From contig OW799234.1 of NCBI GenBank assembly GCA_941918925.1, positions 137,005,305 through 137,069,304 on the forward strand: DNA of 64,000 nucleotides. The letters are read 5' to 3'. The number at the start of each line of letters is the position of its first letter. The stretch's first letter is position 1. Below, in pieces: positions 36,075 to 48,065 of this stretch. Made by a program: the position numbers and the translations under genes. The DNA is from Phyto melanocephala (taxonomy: Eukaryota; Arthropoda; Insecta; Diptera; Rhinophoridae). Below the pieces are notes generated by a model that ran no database searches, was not told the origin of the DNA, and saw only the letters and a program-made list of their open reading frames with translations.

Positions 36075-38632
36075 CTAGAGTGATACAAATTCACCACTCG
36101 TATCTATATTTTTCGATGCAGCTATCTTTTGTATTTTCTCTGAAGTTTGAGATGTCGATGAGCAGTTTGGAAGATTGTTTATTGCTTTTGCAGCAGAAAT
36201 TTTAGCCATCGAATTACTATCGTTAAATAATGTTTCGCTTTCTGAACGCTCATCGTCGGGCAAGGAGAGTGTCGAGTTGCCACTGGCAGTTATTCGCCTG
36301 CCCATATTGTCGTATTTTAGGCTCACTGAACCATTTTGTGTCTCATATAAAGATCTTAATGGAGTGGCATCTTTTGGCGGAGTGGTGCATGTAGATGACT
36401 GTTGTAAAGGTGAATTTTTTGAATATTGGCTGTGGTGGCACTTTACTAAAGGTGGAGGTGGTGGAGGTGGAAGGCATATTACTTCGGTTTGATGTTCCTG
36501 ATAGCCTTGACTGTATGTTGTTTCTAGATTGTGGTATGAGACAATTTCATCGTGGTCATAAAGGTTTGATTGTTTCAACTGCTGTTGTTGCTGATCCTGT
36601 AATGAAATTTCTTTCTTTAGAATTCCTCTTCTTTGGTTGTTGCGTGGCAGTGTAGCAAAAGAATTAATATTAACGGTGTGGTTGTCAAGAATGGAAGATG
36701 TTAGTTGTTGTTGTGATGTTGCTGGTGGTAGCGATGTTGTATCAGGTGTATTTACCTGATTTGAGTTAGATGCAGTCTGAGTCACGACTACTGCTGACAT
36801 TCCTTTATCCTGCATTCTTTGCGGTATATTCAATAAATCTGGATACATGCTTATGTCAGCTCCATCAAGCATGTCTTGTGTTACCGAGACACTTATAAAA
36901 ATATTGCCATAAGTTGGATTTGTCACAATATTGGAACAGAATTCTGGTGGTGGTGGAAAAACTCCAACGTTTAGCGGAAATTCATCAGATTTAAGATTGT
37001 TATGTGCGTCTGTTGCTACCGCAGAAACTATAGATGAGGGCATAGCCACCACACTACACGAACCATCGCTTACTGCCATTAATTGTTGCGGATGATTGGA
37101 AACATGTGATCCAGCAGTACTAATGGAAGGGACGTGAGTATGGTTATGCTGAATTTGCTGGTGTGTTAATTGATGATGCGTTCCTATCATAAGGGTATGA
37201 TGACCATGGACGTTTGAACGATGATTATCTGTAGAATGAATTTCAATTGGTTCAAAACCCATTACAGATTCTGCTTTGCTCATAGCTGTAGCAGTGCTAT
37301 GATTGTTGTCTAGGCAACTGTCAACTCTATCATTAGTTGTAGTTGTAATGCTTAAATCTAGTAACTTTTTTTCCTGGTCATTAAAGCTAACGCTAGGCTT
37401 GACTCCACTCTTATTAGGATGTCGTCTTTGGCGGGTTGTTCGTTTACAGAGGCAACCCACAAAAGATATTAAAATCAACAAAAATACAGTTCCAAACGTT
37501 CCCATTATCAAACCAAAGTACCAGAATGTTTCTGGAGTCTTGACGAGGACGTGCTGAACTATTTCTGTCAGATATATACTTATATTCTGAGATCCTATTC
37601 CCACAATATTAGTACCAGAACAAACATATGTGCCTGCATCTAAACTGGTCATATTAAAAACAGTCAAATTACTCCATAACTTATCGGATGCCACAGTTTC
37701 GGCTTCAAACATAATGTTATCACTATCCATGATTTTCCCATTAAGTTCCCAAAAAATGTCCGGTAAAGGATCACCATATACCAAACAACTAAATGTGGCA
37801 TTGCTTCCAATTTCAATATTTTGGACATCTTCATTGTTGAAAATCTCCACCTTAGGTGAGCATCCAAATTGTGTTTCCTCAACAGTATCCCAAGTTTTAT
37901 CTCTGTGTTGTGGCGGTCCCTTACAGAGCAGACTTTCGCTATACAACTTGCTGTTGACATACCAGCTACGAAATTTTCTTAATTTACAGTTACATTGCCA
38001 AGGATTCTCGTCCAACACCAACGTTTTTAAGCTAGTCATGTGTTGAAACACGTATTCACTTAAACTCTCAAGTAAATTATTTTTTAAATATAAAAACTCT
38101 ATCATATTAAGATTAGCTAATGCCATAGGATCTATGTAGGATAGCAAGCAGTCATGCATGTCTAGTGTTCTTAAATGTGGCAACACAGGAAATTGATATG
38201 CGGTTAATTTCTTTAGGGGATTTCCATTCAAATACAATATTCTTAATCGATCGTTTCCCATAAACGTATCCTTGTTCATCATTTCTATTTTATTGTCTGA
38301 CAAGTCGATTTCCACCAAAATCTTTAGATCTTTAAACGCGTCCTTATGTACATATTGTACTTCAGATTTCTTTAAATATATTCTTTGTAAATTTAATAGA
38401 TCTAAATTAGCAAATTCCTCCCGATTAAGATATGGTATATGATTATCATTTAACACTAACACCTGCAGTTCTGTGCTCAAAGCTGTTGGGATAGCAGTCA
38501 AAAACAATGAGCTACAAATGGCAGATTTTTTACCATTGGTCCATTTACAGGTACAATTTGAGGCACATGACAGGGACCAATCATCGCCTGTGACAGAGTG
38601 CAGCATCAAGCTTATATTAAGAATAAAAGCAA
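36075..38632 (-). CDS. Kekkon-family LRR-Ig transmembrane receptor, large (probably last coding) exon
   Basis: Kekkon proteins are single-pass LRR-Ig receptors of flies; known members modulate EGFR, BMP or neurotrophin signalling. Counting from 38609: LRRNT with Cys 15, 19, 21, 32; leucine-rich repeats ~46-200; LRRCT (NPWQCNCKLRKFRSWYVN) with Cys 206, 208, 229, 250; one Ig domain with Cys 275 and 330 and Trp 287, closing LDAGTYVCSGTN; membrane segment ~363-388; then a basic stop-transfer and a ~450-residue cytoplasmic tail with His-, Gln- and Pro-rich stretches and a block GNIFISVSVTQDMLDGADIS. The C-terminus FVSL could be a class II PDZ ligand. The only in-frame ATG near the start (38606) would leave no signal peptide. 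Upstream, in frame, is hydrophobic sequence VAFILNISLMLHS with no ATG before a stop, and a good acceptor (branch-like TTACTAA, then GTTGCAG) precedes 38632. I infer an upstream exon that I did not find. Family certain; paralogue unresolved. Confidence 0.92.
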
Positions 38633-38670
38633 CTGCAACGAAAGCAATAAAATTTAGTAAGATTAATACA
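38633..38670 (-). promoter_or_regulatory. predicted 3' splice site and branch region of kekkon
   Basis: On the reverse strand the text TTACTAAATTTTATTGCTTT then CGTTGCAG ends at 38633, directly before the hydrophobic signal-like codons. A TAA in the reading frame further upstream (near 38695) shows that translation cannot simply continue upstream. Confidence 0.6.
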
Positions 38671-38987
38671 GAATTTGAAAGAAGGATTTTTTATTTCTTT
38701 ACATACATATAAAGTGCGGATCCAAATGAAGTTTGGGTCGTGGTAATAACTTTCACTTTTCCTCCCCTCTTGGATCCACATTTAATATATACATACATAC
38801 ATACATACATACAACGAAAGCAATAAAAGTTTATTAAGATTAATACAGAATTTGAAAGAAGGATTTTTTATTTCTTTACATACATACAAGTGCGGATCCA
38901 AATGAAGTTTGGGTCGGGGTAATAACTTTCACTTCTACTCCCCTCTTGGATCCACACTTAATACATACATACATACATACATGTTTG
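38636..38987. repeat. two ~176-bp tandem units at the kekkon splice-site boundary
   Basis: Unit 1 (38636-38811) and unit 2 (38812-38987) both start CAACGAAAGCAATAAAA and contain TACAGAATTTGAAAGAAGGA, a short inverted pair GGATCCAA...TTGGATCC and a terminal (ACAT)n tract. They differ at scattered positions (for example TCGTGG against TCGGGG). The duplication begins three bases from the predicted exon edge. Confidence 0.85.
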
Positions 38988-39065
38988 AAAAACATGACAA
39001 CGGCTTTAAAAAAAAATAAAATAAAAAAAGCAAACAAAATATGTATATGTATGTATATGTCATTA

Positions 39066-39264
39066 CTGGTGCAATATGAAATTTGGATTTTGCCACGCTC
39101 CTCTGCCCACAGACCGAAAATCAAAAATAAACTTCACAGTTTCACCCGCGTAAATATTCTGAAGATTCCTTGAAAATTTAATCAAAATCGGCCCAGCCCT
39201 TTTGGAGTAAATAAGCTACATACATAGACACACCCTGTTTTATATATATATATATATAGATAGA
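39066..39264 (+). repeat. short interspersed repeat ending in (TA)n GATAG
   Basis: It has text characteristic of insect interspersed repeats: TGAAAATTTAATCAAAATCG then GCCCAGCCCTTTTGGAGTAA, ACATAGACACACC, and (TA)n. Only the 3' part is clear. Confidence 0.5.
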
Positions 39265-39314
39265 ATTAACTATCGAAATAATTACTTATTCGTTAGTAAT
39301 AAACTTAAACGAAA

Positions 39315-40970
39315 GAAGCAAGAGCACTATATTCGGCTGTGCCGAATTTTTGATACCCATTACCAATTGTGTGCACATTTATAGCACAAAATTTATTATT
39401 TTGTAATTAACACTATATGGAAAAACCCCTTTATAATATAATGTTTTACTTTCTTTTTGTAACTTCGAATTTCTATTAATTTTGTTCCACACAGACTTCT
39501 TTTTTTAACATTTTTGTCCATATCAAAAAAATATAAATTAAAGATAAAGCATTATATGGGAGGTGAGCATTAAAGTGGGGGTGTCACCTTAATATTTTAG
39601 AATTAAACTAATATTTAAGTTTTAATTCAGGCTTGAGTTCATATTAACATTCTTATTGTAACAAAGAATTTGAATTTTTTTTACCGACACTTGCCGAGTG
39701 CAATGCATTTTCGAAACCAGCTTCGATTTAATCATCAGCACTCTTTGATCGGTGGTTACATGTTGGTTGTAAATGTCATCTATTTAACTCCCGGGATTTA
39801 GGTTAATTGAATTTATTAAATGCTAAGTTTTCCTTTTTTTTAAATATATTTTTTACCACAATGAGTTAAATTAAAATTTACCAAACAGCAATCCCTTTTC
39901 TTTCGTTTGTTTTTATCTTTCATTTTATCACTATTTTTGTCCTGCTCTAGCCATCAGTTAGATAGCGATAAGAGCGGATGATTGTTTTTATTTAACAATC
40001 AATGTTTATAATCATTTGTTTTATTTCTGTTAGGCCAGTATTAAACGTATTTAAACTAATATTTAAAGTTTAATTCAGGCTTTAGTTCATATTAATTTGA
40101 AATTTTGTATGCATTGAAGAGAAATGTATACATATATACAAAATTTTATCATCATACATCTTATTCTGTCGGTTTTATGAGCTTTTAAATTTCAATAACA
40201 GTATTTTATATGAGTTGTGGGCGTTTAAATAGGCGTGTCAAAGTAGTTCTGCTAATAAAATCAATTAAGATATTTTAATACAGAGTCCTTTTTATTCTTC
40301 CAAAATATTTGTCCATAGAGAAACTATATGAATGAGAGACAAAGCGTTATATGGGAGGTGCGCGTAAAAGTAGGCGTGTCACATTTATTTTCCGTACAAA
40401 GTACAAAGCTTTTGACCAAAAAGCAATGCTTGCAAAATTTCACAATCATACATCTAATTTTGTCGGTTTTATTACGTTTTAAATTTTGAATATACCGAAA
40501 AATACATTGTGCGGTATAAATGTTCGTACATTTTGATCTACAACTTATTTTCTAATTCTTGATTTAGAAAATTTTCAAGAATTTTTTTTTTTACTTAGGA
40601 AATATACATTCGAGATTTCATGGCTTTATGTTAATGCGTTTGGAAACAATTACATTTTATTTGATGTTGGAACATGGACATGGTTTTTTGACCTAATCTT
40701 GCATTACAAGCTATAACACTCTTTCTAATATTCCGATTTATCCCATTTTAAATACCAAACAAAACTTGTGTAAAAGAAATATTCGGGCAAAATTTGAGCC
40801 CACTAGCTTTTTCGGTCCGACTTCTACCGTGTTATCAGCAGTTGGACGGACATAGCTAGATTGTCATATAATTAATCCTCGATTCAGAAACTATACACTT
40901 TATAGAGTCTTAAATGGATATGTGTTACAAACCGAATGACAAAATGAATATACCCTACCATTTTTTGGGG
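39315..40970 (-). mobile_element. mini-me-like repeat, reverse orientation, interrupted by a nested element
   Basis: It starts GAAGCAAGAGCACTATATTC with TTCGGCTGTGCCGAATTTTT and ends ATATACCCTACCATTTTTTG. The interruption at 39605-40043 splits it, after which its sequence resumes (CATCATACATCTTATTCTGT, AAGCGTTATATGGGAGG). Its structure matches 1524-2775. Confidence 0.8.
39605..40043 (+). mobile_element. nested ~440-bp element, copy 1
   Basis: It starts AAACTAATATTTAAG and contains CGAGTGCAATGCATTTTCGA, then TCATCAGCACTCTTTGATCG and TTAGATAGCGATAAGAGCGG, and ends GGCCAGTATTAAACG. A ~45-base repeat of its 5' end (AAACTAATATTTAAAGTTTA) follows at 40052. A second copy is at 47299-47760; partial relatives are near 7520, 29070 and 60170. 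Confidence 0.75.
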
Positions 40971-41029
40971 TTCTAAAATTCACTAACAATAGTAGAGAAG
41001 GTAAAAATTGATTACTATGACGATCAACG

Positions 41030-41445
41030 ACTGTCCGGCCGTCAATATTCAATAGAGATTAGTAGAAGTTCTGACGTTGCGTGAAATTACTTAATATTCT
41101 AGATAAAGAAGATTGTGGCAGAGCTTATTCAGTAAATGACTTATTTCGAAGGAATAATGCAAAGTTTATTAAAACGTGGATTAGCGAGAAAAATTTTAAA
41201 TACCTGTCATGGCCACCATTCTCCCAAGATTAAAAAATAATGGAAAACGTGTGGGAATCGTTGTCTCAAAAAGTGTACAAGTCTTGATGGAATTTGCTAA
41301 TCGAGAATATTTAATTACTGCAATAAAATCGGAATGGTCGTAAATATCCGTACAATATTTATCGGAACTGCAAAACTCCCTCCTAGATAAAATTTATGAC
41401 GTAATTTTTTCGAATGGCGAAAGTAAACATTATTAATAATTAGTA
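41030..41445 (+). pseudogene. Tc1-like transposase C-terminal relic
   Basis: Broken frames read NAKFIKTWISEKNFKYLSWP, then PFSQD, ENVWESLSQKVY, KSEW, and QYLSELQNSLLDKIYDVIFS. The order W(P)P.S.D....EN.W..L is that of the third catalytic region of Tc1-type transposases. A stop after the SQD and several other breaks kill it. The N-terminal half is missing. Confidence 0.7.
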
Positions 41446-41694
41446 AAAAAGTAAAACTAATTAGCAAAACTTATTTGATTTCGTGTTTTTTATCTTAATT
41501 TTTTTACTGTGTTATGTTTTTTTTTAATATGCACCTATTGAAGTAACGCAAAAAAAATATTTACATATTATAAAAAGAAACACATGTTAAACCTTACAAA
41601 ACTTTTTCGACTTTGATTGTTAAACCTTTAATAAAAAGTTTAACATAATCAGCTCAGATCTTAAATTTATTATTAAAATCCTGCACCTATTTAA

Positions 41695-42554
41695 AGTGTG
41701 TACAACATGTCCTTCCAACGTCGAATAAAACGCAATTATGTCCAAACGCATTAACGTAGAGCCATGAATTTTCAAATATATATTCCTGAGTAAAAAAAAT
41801 ATTTTCCCCGAAAACTGCCAAATCTACGCATTAGGATTAATAGATCAAAATGTAAGAAAATTTATACCGCACAATGTATTTTTAGGTATATTCGAAATTT
41901 TAAACGTAATAAGCCGACAAAATTAGATGTACGATCCTTAAATTTTGCAAACCTTGTTTTTTAGCAAAGGCTTTGTACTTTGTACGGAAAATAAATGTGA
42001 CACGACCACTTTTACGCCCACCTCCAATATAACGCTTTATCTCAAATTCATATAATTTCTCAATGAATAAATATTTTAGAGTTAAAAAAGAATTTATTGA
42101 AATATATAAATTGTATTTATTAGCAGAATTGACTTCGAATCGCCTACCATAACGCCCACTTTTTACGTAATCTACTGTTAATGAAATTAAAAAGCTCATA
42201 AAACCGACAAAATTAGAGGTATGACGATGAAATTTTGTACAAATAGCTTTCTAGTCAATGTCTTTGTTATTCTCGAAAATGAAGGTGACACCGCCCATCT
42301 GTATGAATAAAGATTTTGGAAGAACAAAGGACTATATTGACATGACTACTTTAACGGCCACTTTCATTAAAAGACTAAATTTATTAAAACATTTTACTAG
42401 CATATCGAAGTTATACAAAGAAAGTGATACATATTTTAGTATAAAGATATTATTCCATAGCGATTACTGTTAATAACAAAATAATAAATTCTGTGCTAAA
42501 AAAGCACACAAAATTGGTGATGGGTATAAAAAATTCGCCACAGCCGAATATAGA
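41695..42554 (+). mobile_element. mini-me-like repeat, 5'-truncated
   Basis: It contains ACGTCGAATAAAACGCAATT, CCAAACGCATTAACGTAGAG, AACGCTTTATCTCAAATTCA and ends TTCGCCACAGCCGAATATAG. The 5' third with the GTCY tract is missing. Confidence 0.75.
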
Positions 42555-43112
42555 AAATTAAAAATAAAAATTAAAATAAATAAAAACGTAAAAAACAAAA
42601 TAGATAATATTTAACCGGTTTTTTTTCCTAAATTTCTGTAATTTTACAAATTATTCAAACATTTTAGAATTAAAAAATTATTCGAATATATAAAAAAATA
42701 AAGGCTTTTGAATTATTATCTGGAAAGTATCAACGAAAAGGAGAAGCCTAATTTTAGGAATACAACTACAACGAACGACAAATTTTTGACTGCTAATATT
42801 ATTTACACAAGAAATAAAACATATTTGTGTATATAGAGGTACCCACAACCATGGGTTCGGGCGAACCTCGCAATACTAGGAGAACTCTGCAATACATTTA
42901 TTTATTATTATTAAACACAAAGACGACAGCAGGCTACTGTCTACATGATTAGGAATACCGATAGCTAAGATCGTCGCCGTGTAGACATATACTCAATTAT
43001 TTAAAAAAAACAGAAGAAGCAGCTGATGCTAAATCTCTTTGTTAGGAAAATAGATATTTCAGTGCTGTAACTTCAAAATTATTCACTTTTAAAAATCACT
43101 TACTTTAAAATA
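42555..43112. other. AT-rich intergenic stretch
   Basis: A somewhat GC-richer block (42840-42990, with GGTTCGGGCGAACCTCGC, itself partly palindromic) stands out but shows no coding frame or known repeat. Confidence 0.45.
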
Positions 43113-44062
43113 TAAAGAGTGTTCCATCCATAATAAACGATATTAATTGTCACACCTTAACGTCAAGCTTTTGTGCAATTTAATTTCAAATGCCTTTGTT
43201 TCAGTGTTTGACAAATTAAACCATGGAGAAGCGCGTAAAGATTGTTGAAGCCTTTTACGAAAATGGGCGTTTAAATCAAAATGCACTTATTGATTTTTTT
43301 GGTCAGCATAATCGACCAAATGTGCCCACAATCAGGAAAATTGTACAAATTGCGTAAATTTCAGTAAACCGGGTCTGTAGGAAATGTGAAAGGTGGTTCA
43401 CCTGTGCATGCTCGTCCAGTTCGTTCTGCGGAAAACATTGTTGTTGTTTGCAATGGTTTGACAGAAGAGTCTTCAACTTCGACTCGCCTTCGTCCACAGC
43501 AACATATCACGAACATTATTGATGCAATTTTTAAATAATGATTTTAATTTGAAAGCTTACAAGGCTCAGGAGCTGAAACCTACTACAAAAAAGGCAATGC
43601 ATCCGCAAAAATCGACTGGCGTACCGTTTATGGACTGGCGATATCACCAGGTCATACTTCAAAAAATACCTAGGCCAAGCAGCTACCGTGAACGGTGTTC
43701 GCTATCACGAAATGATAGCAGACTTCTTGTGACCAGAAATTGAGAATATGGATGATGTGTGGTTCCACTTGTCACACAGCCAACGAAACAATGGCTCTTT
43801 TAAGCGAGAAATTAAATTGCCGTTTAAACTCACATCAAAGAAATGTTAATTTGCAACCACGATCATGTGATATCTTAGTGTAATTGAAAATATGAATCAT
43901 CGGATAGAAATTTGCCACCGAAACTGTGGCGAGTATTTGGCCGATATTTTTTTCAGACATAGCTGCCATAGATCCTTCTATCATAATAAAAAATATTCGG
44001 ATAATTCTCTGAAAACTTTTAGTTTTATTTAACATCGTGCATTGTGTTTAAATCACCCTCTA
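43113..44062 (+). pseudogene. mariner-type transposon relic with degenerate transposase
   Basis: The ATG at 43223 opens MEKRVKIVEAFYENGRLNQN then ALIDFFGQHNRP, the N-terminal helix-turn-helix region, and stops after ~44 codons. Later pieces are LNNDFNLKAYKAQELKP, MHPQKST and, in another frame, VNGVRYHEMIADFL. The ends TAAAGAGTG and CACCCTCTA are only roughly inverse. Internal deletions and frameshifts make it inactive. Confidence 0.78.
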
Positions 44063-44987
44063 ATCATAACACGTAAAAATAAGAGAAAACAAATTTTTGT
44101 TTAACACATCCTTATAGTTAACTCGTTAAAATTATTTTAACTTTGTTTTGCTCTTTTTTGTTAAATAAAATATTTTTAAGCTCACATTTATTTTACAATT
44201 TTTAATATGGCAGCAAGATCTGTTTATTTTCAACAAAGAAAATAAAATTAGCCTAAGCTGGCCGCGTAGCGTGAAGTGGTAAAAATAACCTTTTTCATAA
44301 ATACATATACATATGTAAATGTGTGCATTTTATTTTGACGTATTGTAGATGGTAGCCTGATGACGTTTATTAATTAATGCATTATACCACAAATATAATT
44401 AGACAAAGAATTTCGTTATGCTGTAAACTTAATGTACTAGAATTATTTTTAATATTGTTGTATATTATTGCCTGCTGTTATTATGTATTAATGCTTGCAA
44501 ATTCTACATGTTATATTTTGTTATTACTAGTCAATACTTATTATTTGGATACTTGAATTTTTTTAACTTAAAAGCAAGAGTTTTTTTAACATTTGTTTCT
44601 AGAAATGCTAAAAATACTGTTCTTGATGTATAAAGTAAATTTTAAAGCATTGAGTACGAAATAAGGGTCATAATTTTATATTCGGTACCAAATTAGCCAA
44701 TAGTTTTCTAACACTAATATGTAAAATTAAAGAAAATTCGGCACATAACAACAATTTCGACAGGGGTGCTTTATAATAAGAATTTAAAATCTGATTTTTG
44801 ATAGCCATGTTTAACTGTTTTTTTTTTAAATTGATTTTAATTTTTTTATAGTTATTATTAACAGTATTCGTTTTATAAGAATATCTTAACTATATCTTAA
44901 GTTTAAAGTGAGTTAAATAACATTACTCCAGTCACATTATATTCGATATAAAAATATATAGTTACATTTTATTATTTTTTTAATATA
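44063..44987. other. AT-rich intergenic stretch
   Basis: No supported gene, RNA or clear repeat is seen. Confidence 0.5.
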
Positions 44988-45544
44988 TAAAGGGTAAATA
45001 AATTTTAAGGGCCGATGTTGATTTCTTTTTATTATGATAATATTGGTATGGTTTACTTATGTATGAAACCAAATATCGGCCAAATAGCCGCGACCTCGGC
45101 TGCACACCTCCATCCGATGGTCCAATGACAATGTTGATGTTCAATTGTTGGACACCATGATGAGTCGAGGTTGACTGCTCTTTTGCCACACTATCGTGAA
45201 AAACAGCAATATTTCCGTTCAACGAACTAAGAAGGCATTCCTCAGATGTTTTCACATTTCATTCCTGTTTTCAGACCTGTTTTGCTGAAATTAAAATATT
45301 TTTCACAGTTCTTCCGATTGTGGACGAATTTGAACGATTTTATGTTGACCAAAAGAATCACGAAGTGCACGAAATGCCATAACAAGCCTGAATAACTTTA
45401 ACACGTTGCTCGATTGTGTATCTTTCTATGGTTCAAATTGAGTTATTCGTAAATTGAGAAATGTCAAATGAAATGCAGAAAAAAACTTGACGTTTACGTG
45501 TGGTTCACATTCAACATCGGCCCCTAAAATTGAACCACCCTTTA
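44988..45544 (-). mobile_element. internally deleted mariner-type element, 557 bp
   Basis: The TIRs start TAAAGGGTAAATAAATTTTA and, on the other strand, TAAAGGGTGGTTCAATTTTA, both followed by the GGGGCCGATGTTGA region. On the reverse strand, transposase remnants include a start region near 45430 and LNGNIAVFHDSVAKEQST then STHHGVQQLNINIVIG. Most of the catalytic core is deleted, so it depends on an enzyme from elsewhere. It is closely related to the copy at 48066-48741. Confidence 0.82.
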
Positions 45545-46184
45545 TTTTGTCATGATAACTAAGTGTTTATATTTAGGTTTGTAAGTATACATTTGAAAAT
45601 TTAATTGTTTTAACAAAATAAAAATTTATCTAATATATACTCACCTGATAGTCCAATTGCAACTGAATTTACTCTCATACTGTTAGCATTCGTATGAATC
45701 TTGATATCATTTATGCCAAAATAGTTATATGTAAGTTAATACATACTATATATGCGAAGGCAGTATTAACGCGAAATACTTTTGTAGCTATTGTTTTATA
45801 TTAATGACAATTGTTGTTATAGTTGTTCAGGTACTGATGTCAAAAGTCGATGGAGCCACAAAATCTAGCAAAACATAAATAAAAAACCAAGGACACTGCA
45901 ACACTGCCAAGGATTTTTTCCATTTTTCTTTGATTTGTCTGTTTGATGATGTTGTAAAAGAACTCAAGCAAAAATAAATAAACATATTGTGTAGTTTGAT
46001 GCTTTCCAATTACACCTAAAATTGTAGCAGATGTTCAATAGATAATGATTATAAACATTACTTATCCCGAACACCTGCAATCAAATGTAAAAAAAGAAAT
46101 TAAAAATATATATAAACTGTATGGAAAATAAGGAAATTGTGACAGACGATTATGCATGTACCAAATTTACAATATCCTTATAAT
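45545..46184. other. AT-rich intergenic stretch
   Basis: No gene-like signal is recognised. Confidence 0.5.
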
Positions 46185-46826
46185 AGGTGTGTTCCACATG
46201 CATAACGAAACAGTCCGAACTTGCCCAAAGTTACCCAAAAGCGTTCCACATAACAATTTTTGTTCAATTATGAGAGTAATTGAGAGAGTAATTTTTTTAA
46301 TTTCCTGTACAAATTTGCCCGAACTTTTTCTTTGGGTAAGTTCGGACAAGAATTTAACAATCAGCTGTTTTTTGTTTACATATGAAACTGAAAATTAATC
46401 AAAAAATTTGCAAAAGAAAAAGTTTAGTTTTTGTTAAAAAATATATTAAAAAGCAAAATGGAAGGTTTTAATGAAAAAGTTAAAGTGGTAAATACATTAG
46501 TGAATTCATATCTCCCTTGTTCTTTAAAATAAATTCTTTTAAAAAATGTACACTGGCTCAGCTTCTCTTTCAGTTCTTTTTAAATTATTTTTAACATCTG
46601 TTGGCAATGATGCAAATGTTTTGTTTTTATAATGTTATTGCTTTTAAGCGTCTAAAATCACTTAAATAGATTTTAATTTAAAAAGTAAGCACCATTAGTA
46701 TTACAAGAAGTGCAAAAATGGTTTTTTGCGTTCCAGCAATTTTGGGTAGTTTTGGCAAATTTAGAGAGTAATTTTCATTTTACTCTCATTAGTCCGAACT
46801 TGTCCGAGATCTTGTGGAACACACCT
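46185..46826. mobile_element. 642-bp TIR element (MITE-like)
   Basis: The ends AGGTGTGTTCCACA (46185) and TGTGGAACACACCT (to 46826) are perfectly inverse, and both are flanked by AAT. Subterminal CAGTCCGAACTTG/AGTCCGAACTTGTCCGA and GAGAGTAATTT pieces recur on both sides, one in the same and one in the inverse sense. A 3-bp duplication would fit PIF/Harbinger-type insertion, but no transposase is present. Confidence 0.75.
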
Positions 46827-46894
46827 AATATTGAATGCCGTCATAAACTAATGTCAAATGAGCGTTTTCCTACTCTCGTTTAATGATAAACAAA

Positions 46895-48065
46895 AACAAG
46901 AAATAATGCTATATTCGGCTTTGCCGAAACTAATAATATTCTTCACCATTATGTACATACACATGTAGGTGAAATAACCACAGCGAAACTTAGCCTAGAT
47001 TTAATATTAAATGTTATGCGCCATTTTTCTTTATTTTTGATTGTGATTTTTTACATTTAATACCCATATTGATGGGTTAACAAAACAAATAGACCGCAAT
47101 TTTGTTTAGGACGCCATCTTTGATTTTAATTTTTTTATTGTTTATTGCTTTCTACTAGTCAAGCCCTTTCAATTGATATCAATATTGTGGGGGTTGAAGC
47201 TGTAATTACAATATTTGACCCATATATCCACCATTTTATTTCGAACGCAGTTATATATTTTGATTTTTGAATTTTTATTTTGTCGAACTTTTCTGTTGAA
47301 ACTAATATTTAAATTTTTAATCAGACTTGAGTTCATATTAACATTCTTTTATTTTTACAAATATTTTTTTTAATTGTGATAAATGAAAGAATAAAATCTG
47401 AAAAATTATATTTTTACCAACACTAGCCGAGTGGAATGCATTTTCGAAACCAGCTCCGATTTCATCATCAGCACTCTCTGATCGGTGGTTACATATTGGT
47501 TGTAAATATCATCTATTTAAATCCCGGGATTTAAGTTAATTGAATTCGGTAACTACTTTAGTTTTTCCTTTTTCATATATTTTTACCACAATGAGTTTGA
47601 TTTAAATTTTTAACCAAACAGCAACCCTTTTACTTTCTTTCATTTATATCACTATTTTTGCCCTGCTCTAGCCACCAGTTAGGTAGCGATAAGAACAGAT
47701 AATTGTTTTTAACAATCAATGCTTATAATATTTATTTTATTTTCTGTGAGGCCAGTATACAACGAAATGTTGAGTGACCAACAGTGAATGAATGATTTTT
47801 TCATAGTTTAGTAAGCCGATAAATTTTAAATTGTAAATTTACACCGAAGCATTTTAGTGCTTATGTCTCAGTTAGTTTTTTAAGTTATAATTTTCAAAAT
47901 TTTTAAAAAAATATATAGTTTTAAATATTATTTTTGCCCATAACTTTGCTGATTAGAGACCGATTTTTCAAACTGGTTTGGAATAGCCCTAGTAATTACT
48001 TATTTGAGAAGAATATAATAAAAATTAATAATAAAATTTGAGATGGGGAATATAGGGCTCAGATA
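46895..48065 (-). mobile_element. mini-me-like repeat (second subtype) interrupted by a nested element
   Basis: It starts AACAAGAAATAATGCTATAT with TTCGGCTTTGCCGAAACTAA. It then has GATATCAATATTGTGGGGGT and, after the insert at 47299-47760, TTTTGCCCATAACTTTGCTG, matching 30086-30928. A mariner-type element abuts it at 48066. Confidence 0.65.
47299..47760 (+). mobile_element. nested ~460-bp element, copy 2
   Basis: Same order as 39605-40043: AAACTAATATTTAAATTTTT, CGAGTGGAATGCATTTTCGA, TCATCAGCACTCTCTGATCG, AGGTAGCGATAAGAACAGAT, and end GAGGCCAGTATAC. Both copies sit inside mini-me-like repeats. Confidence 0.75.

Noticed and set aside
36175..38046. Open frames of 84-138 codons on the + strand opposite the kekkon exon, and a further reverse-strand frame at 37664-37960
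   Set aside because: They are shadows of the kekkon coding exon in other frames; none shows a domain.
44980..45255. 91-codon reverse-strand frame as a host gene
   Set aside because: It lies inside the deleted mariner-type element and ends in its TIR, so it is transposase debris.
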